Assembly (NCBI GenBank): GCA_027596075.1
Contig: JADGJC010000001.1
Span: forward strand, 254,796-318,795
Origin: Rhizophlyctis rosea
Taxonomy: Eukaryota; Chytridiomycota; Chytridiomycetes; Rhizophlyctidales; Rhizophlyctidaceae
Direction: 5' to 3'
Length of the DNA: 64,000 bases
In this document: positions 59,843 through 64,000 of the stretch, in pieces
Position numbering within the stretch: the first letter of the stretch is position 1
Layout of the letters: each line of letters begins with the position of its first letter
Program-made: the position numbers and the translations under genes
The notes under the pieces: generated by a model
What the model saw: only the letters and a program-made list of their open reading frames with translations
Databases searched by the model: none
Told to the model about the DNA's origin: nothing

Positions 59843-59929
59843 TGCATGGTCCGGGAATCGAACCCGGGTCTGCCGCGGACTGCTATTTTGCAATGGCAGG
59901 CGGCAATTCTACCACTGGACCAACCATGC
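59843..59929 (-). tRNA. tRNA-Gly(GCC) with 16-nt intron
   Basis: The reverse strand folds as a tRNA. The 7-bp acceptor stem pairs GCATGGT with ACCATGC, with discriminator A. The A-box is TGGTCCAGTGGTAG, the anticodon stem pairs GCCGC with GCGGC, and the T-arm pairs CCGGG with CCCGG around TTCGATT (B-box GGTTCGATTCC). The anticodon loop reads CTGCCA followed by extra bases; removal of the 16 nt at 59878-59893 restores a normal 7-base loop with anticodon GCC. The intron falls just after position 37, the canonical place for nuclear tRNA introns. The exon sequence is close to standard eukaryotic tRNA-Gly(GCC). Confidence 0.93.
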
Positions 59930-60560
59930 TGGATATCACCTGTACAGAAAAGCAAATATCAGTCCATAAAACTTCAATGAAAGTGGTATTTTCCTTCCTT
60001 TTCTTTGTTTCTTTTGTCTAGGTTGAAATAACTAAACATATTGTATCCAAATCTATCGAGATCAAGCCGAGGGTTTGCATGAGCTGGCCACTTGCTTGAA
60101 GAATGGCGCGGATAGCTTTGTAGGAAATGATATCCGATAGGGCTGATAAGAAGTGTACGGAGGACCACACTTGAACAGTTAAAACCCTGAGCGATTCTTC
60201 TGCTCCGTTGAGAATATGAAAAGCTGAAATTCCACATCTGATCTTGTGATGATTCAACAACCTTTTTGTAACCTTCTCAACGTTCGTGGGCCCAGTATAT
60301 TCAAAAATGTTTACTCGTAGTCGTAGCGGTATCAACCACGTCTGCTATGGTGATCATACGAAAATGGTGATTTCCCCAATTTACCGGATTGCATCCAGGA
60401 TGTCTGAGGCCCAGTCACTGAAGAAGGAGAGAAGTCTGCGCATTTTTAATTTGGCTGTATTTGGGATAGTGGCCGTCGAGTGTGGGGTGACATCATCCCA
60501 CAAAGGATTTTGCATGCCTTCATCTTCTTGCCTCTACACTCCAACAACTCATTTCAAGTT

Positions 60561-62075
60561 ATGGCTATGGCAGACTTCAAAGTTGCGTTCGTAGGGGCTG
60601 GAGGTATCAACTTCGGCTCCACTGAAGGTCCTTGGAACCATTCTGACCGTTTAGAAAGGTGTGGTGCGCTTGCTCTCCCCGTTTTGCAGTATTCCCATAT
60701 GGGGCAACCTCCTGACACCTCCCGATAGATATTTAGGCTCCTCCCTTCACATCACCGCCATAATCGACCCCGACAGCAACCGAGCGCGCACTATCCTCTC
60801 CAGCAAGCGAGCGAATCGTAAAGTTGCCTCCTCCTACACCAAAACAGACATTTTCCCATCCATTCAAGCTTTCGTCGATGCCATCCGGAAGGGGAAAACC
60901 CCTCGCCCGGATGCGACTTTTGTTGGTCTTCCCCCTATCGCTCATGGCACTGTAGAAAGTGGCATCGAAACCGCCCTGGCAAATGCCGGGCTGAACTTTT
61001 TTGTTGACAAGCCGTTGAGTTGTCACCCATTGGAACAGGTAAAGCGGTGCGGGGAGATCGTGAGGAAGTCGAACGTTATTGTTTCTGTGGGGTATATGTT
61101 GCGATACCTGAAAGGTAGGCTCCCATCATGGTCGTAAGTGGCGCGCAGGCAAACTCACAAATCCACTTCCGTCAATGCACAGCCGTTGAGAAAATGAAGG
61201 ACATGATCAAGAAGCACAACATCAAAGTGATGGCAACAAATGCCAACTACATGTCCTCCTATGCCACCATCCCCAAACCTTTCTGGTGGGATGCCTCCCA
61301 GTGCGGAGGTCCCATTGTGGAACAGGGCACTCACTTATGTAAGTTTGCTCCGTCGGCATTGCAAAGGGTATGTCAAATGCACTCAACCCATTCATTCATC
61401 AGGTGACCTATCCCTTCACTTCGGTGGACCCTTCAAACCCTCCAGTGTCCGAGCCCACTGCATCCCCTGCCCTCCCAATCCGCCAGACACCAAGCACATT
61501 GGTCACCTATCCTCCGTCCCTTCCGTCATCGCGGAATCCAAACTGGCGCCACAGAACCGCATTCCCCGCATAACAACCGCTATCTGGCAATACGAGAGTG
61601 GAGCCATGGGCACCTTCACCCATGGGCTTGTGTTAGGTGGGAAGGACAAACCCTTCCAAGTTGCGTTGGAAGTTTGGGGGGATCAGTGGTGGTTGCGGTT
61701 GGAGGATATTTATGAGGGTGGGAAGTTGTTGTTCAGGTATGGGCCCGATTTTTGATTTTGATTACTCTTTACCATCTGAGCGAAAAAGAACCATTTGTTT
61801 CCTAATTAATGCTCTAATCCCTTGACTTTTCTCCACACAGACGGCCTGGATCAGACAAAGTAGAGACTGTTCTGTTTGGCGATGATGATCCCTACATGAA
61901 TGAAGTCATTCCTTTTGTGGAGGCTGTAAAGAGGAAGAAGGCCGGATCCACCGGAGATGTGGCGAAGGACAGCGGAATTTTGTGCACATATGAGGACGGA
62001 TTGAGGACGTATGAGCTTACGTGGAAGATCAAGGTCCAAAGCGAAGCGGAGGCAGCTGGAAAGGCAAAGTTGTAG
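60561..62075 (+). CDS. Gfo/Idh/MocA family oxidoreductase
   Basis: NAD(P)-dependent dehydrogenase of sugar- or inositol-like substrates, probably cytosolic. The N-terminal Rossmann motif is FKVAFVGAGGINFGSTEG. Then come ITAIIDPDSNRAR, the family DKP variant of the EKP motif (NFFVDKPLSCHPLEQ), VSVGYMLRYLK, and the C-terminal domain (WWDASQCGGPIVEQGTHL with the usual His, then AIWQYESGAMGTFTHG). At least five exons. The first joins YLGSSLHITA after an intron near 60660. Start at 60561 (MAMADF); a second ATG at 60567 would serve equally. Stop 62075. The substrate cannot be read from sequence, and the neighbours give no pathway clue. Confidence 0.88.
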
Positions 62076-62340
62076 ATGGCAGTGTTCACATAGATAGAAA
62101 TAAGACATATGTCACGAGACACAATCGTGGGGCTTGCAACGAAGTAAATGGTAAACGCAAATTTTTCTGTGATGTGGAGCAGATGACAATGATGTTATTG
62201 ATTAAACAAAATAACACGTTGCAAGAAGAAAAATAACAAAAAACACACAATTATCTGTACGCAAAACTGAGGTATCCAAGGAAACTACATGAAAAGAAAA
62301 ACCCCAACCCTACTCCACGAAAGTACGTCTGGAATTACAT

Positions 62341-64000
62341 TCATTCCCTCCCCTTCCCCGTCCCATTCCACTTAACCAACTTCGCATCAATAACCTCCAA
62401 ATCCAACTGCAAGAACCCTCCAACAAGTCCTTCCCGACCCTCCGTCCCATCCCCACCGACACCCAATCCACCCGCTCCCTCCCACCCCATATCCCCGCTC
62501 GGTCCACCCGGCAAAGACGCAAGAAGCGACAACCGCGGGTACTCCCCACTCATCGCTTCATCAATCAACCGTCCCGATGCATCCGTGCAAATACGACGAC
62601 ACTGAGGACCGGACGCCGAAGATTGCTGCGCGGAGATGGAGAAGGGGTATCCGTATGGCATGAGGCGGAGGAGATCGGACATGGCTACGGAGGGGATGGG
62701 TGTGGTGGAGGGTGTGTACCAGTCTAATGGGCCGAGGTGGATGGGTTCATTTTGGTTTTGGATCCTAGATGATGCCAAGAGACCGTCAGCATGTGCTTGA
62801 CAAATGAGACACGCCCCGTTGAGAGCAAAATCATGAAAGAAAAACTTACATATCTCCAGTCCTAATAACATCGCCTTTCCCAATCGTCCTCCCCGCAACT
62901 CCACCAACCCTCCTACTCAACCTCTTTCCACCTGCCTGCCCCTGCCCCGCAGCTCCACCACGCCCCTTCTGCTCCTCTTGCTGCTTGAAAATAGCCCGTA
63001 ATTGCGCGATCTGCGCCCGCCCCCTCCTAGACAACCCTTCATCTCCAGCCAAAACGTCCAAAAGCTCCGTGAAGTTCCCATCCAGTGGCAGGTTTAAATA
63101 CGTAGAGTCAACAGTCTGAGAGGGTAGGGAGAAGGGAACAAGTTCCGATGATGACGGGGAGGATGATCCAAGTGTGGAGGATTGATAGTAAGGTGATGCC
63201 TCAATGTAGCGACGGGCCGCCACGGCGTGGTCGAGGTTGTATGGAGAAAAGGCTTTGCCTGCGATGTGTCCACCCAAATGCGGGCGGTTCGCACCAGGGA
63301 AGAAAAGCATGGCGAACGAAAAGAGGAAGACCATGAACACGGCCCCTACAGCAGCTTTTTTGTTGTGCGGCTGCTCCAAAAGTGTGTCCGTTGCTTTCCG
63401 TTTCGCCCCACCACCGACTCCAACCATCGACGCAGGAGGAACTCCAACCGCATCCATCGGAAGTCTAAACCCTCCATCCATCGCCACACCACCCTTCCTC
63501 AACCTCTCGTTCTCTCCCATCAACATCGCATTCCTCTGCTCCAACTCCAACACTTTCCGTTTCAACAACTCGTTCTCCTTGATTAGCTGTTGCGCGTGGG
63601 TTTCCAGAAGTTGGAGGTGCTCTCGCTTCCGCTTACGGGACTGGTCGGCAGCTTCACGGTTTTTAATCATGCGTTCGTGTCGTTTTGCTGCGGCTAGTGC
63701 GGCGGGATCTTGTGACTGAGGTGGTGAGGTGAGAGATGCGGGGGGTGTTGGCGGTGCTGTTGTGGGGACTAGAGTTGGTATGGCGGGGATTTGGATGAAG
63801 GTGGGGAGAGGCGTTGCGATTGGTGTGGCGGTTGCTGGTGAGATGGTGGGTAGGTCTTCCTGTTTTGGTACCAAAAACTGGAAGGAGGGTTGAGGGATGA
63901 AGTTGAGTGTAACGGGAGTGGCGGTTGGTGTTGAAGAGTCATCCTCTTCCTTTTTGATGGGAACGTGGAATTCTGAGAATTGACGTAAATTGAGAACATG
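62341..64000 (-). CDS. Membrane-anchored bZIP transcription factor, ATF6-like; 5' end cut
   Basis: The basic region RMIKNREAADQSRKRKREH matches the ATF6 type and is followed by a leucine zipper (LLETHAQQLIKENELLKRKV and on). About 90 residues later a single TM helix (AVGAVFMVFLFSFAMLFFPG) is flanked by NRPHLGG. In ATF6 the segment after the membrane lies in the ER lumen and carries an R-x-x-L site for Site-1 protease; RPHL here is a fitting candidate. This layout suggests a stress-activated factor freed by regulated intramembrane cleavage. The N-terminal part is Pro/Thr-rich and contains FHVPIKKEEDD, a possible sumoylation-like site. An intron splits the Met codon after RTGD. The stop is at 62341. 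The frame runs to the right edge, so the start is outside. Confidence 0.85.

Larger units (their letters stand above)
59241..60560. other. Intergenic region with tRNA-Gly and tandem repeat
   Basis: About 1.3 kb holding a reverse-strand tRNA-Gly and a two-copy repeat. The rest (59241-59718 and 59930-60560) shows no recognised gene. Confidence 0.5.

Noticed and set aside
1..64000. CRISPR arrays, insertion sequences, phage or intact transposon genes
   Set aside because: No regularly spaced repeats, transposase, integrase or reverse-transcriptase motifs were seen in any frame.

Overview
The window reads as nuclear DNA of a fungus, most likely a zoosporic (chytrid-type) one. Genes are dense and lie on both strands. 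Most are split by short GT-AG introns of roughly 45-110 nt. The gene set combines fungal traits (plasma-membrane H+-ATPase, secreted LPMO-like protein) with genes usually lost in Dikarya: a TTC12-like dynein-assembly gene, TBCK, a MFSD1-like transporter, an ATF6-like membrane bZIP, eIF2D and a WGR-PARP. The TTC12-like gene implies a flagellated stage. The species cannot be fixed from the sequence alone.

Layout, left to right: xanthine dehydrogenase (C-terminus cut by the left edge); two F-box genes, the second with a WD/beta-propeller-like C-terminal half; a secreted LPMO-like protein; an unrecognised two-TM glycoprotein; SAP-WGR-PARP; a lone NirD-like Rieske protein; TBCK; an NAD(P)-dependent reductase; a GOST-type seven-TM protein; MFSD1-like and hexose-type MFS transporters; a TMEM69/DUF3429 protein; an Eaf3/MRG15 chromo-MRG protein; TTC12-like; AATF/Bfr2; a secreted PLB1-type lipase; the USP22/Ubp8 deubiquitinase; a decayed ubiquitin-derived sequence; eIF2D; the P-type H+-ATPase; beta-tubulin; a DGAT1-type MBOAT acyltransferase; an intron-containing tRNA-Gly(GCC) next to a small tandem repeat; a Gfo/Idh/MocA oxidoreductase; and an ATF6-like bZIP gene cut by the right edge.

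There is no operon or evident biosynthetic cluster. Genes form ordinary convergent and divergent neighbour pairs of housekeeping and membrane functions. Loose themes are chromatin and ubiquitin (PARP, MRG15/Eaf3, USP22), lipid metabolism (PLB1-like, DGAT1-like), endomembrane function (TBCK, GOST, MFSD1-like, ATF6-like) and cytoskeleton/flagellum (beta-tubulin, TTC12-like). I found no strong candidate for an undescribed multi-gene system. The more unusual signals are the ubiquitin relic, the tRNA-like tandem repeat beside the intron-bearing tRNA-Gly, the 6-nt microexon in TBCK, and the membrane-anchored bZIP.

Exon joins were worked out by eye from splice sites and reading-frame continuity. Where a full join is given in an entry, its length was checked to be a multiple of three. 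For other multi-exon genes only the outer span is claimed. All ORFs were read in the standard genetic code.
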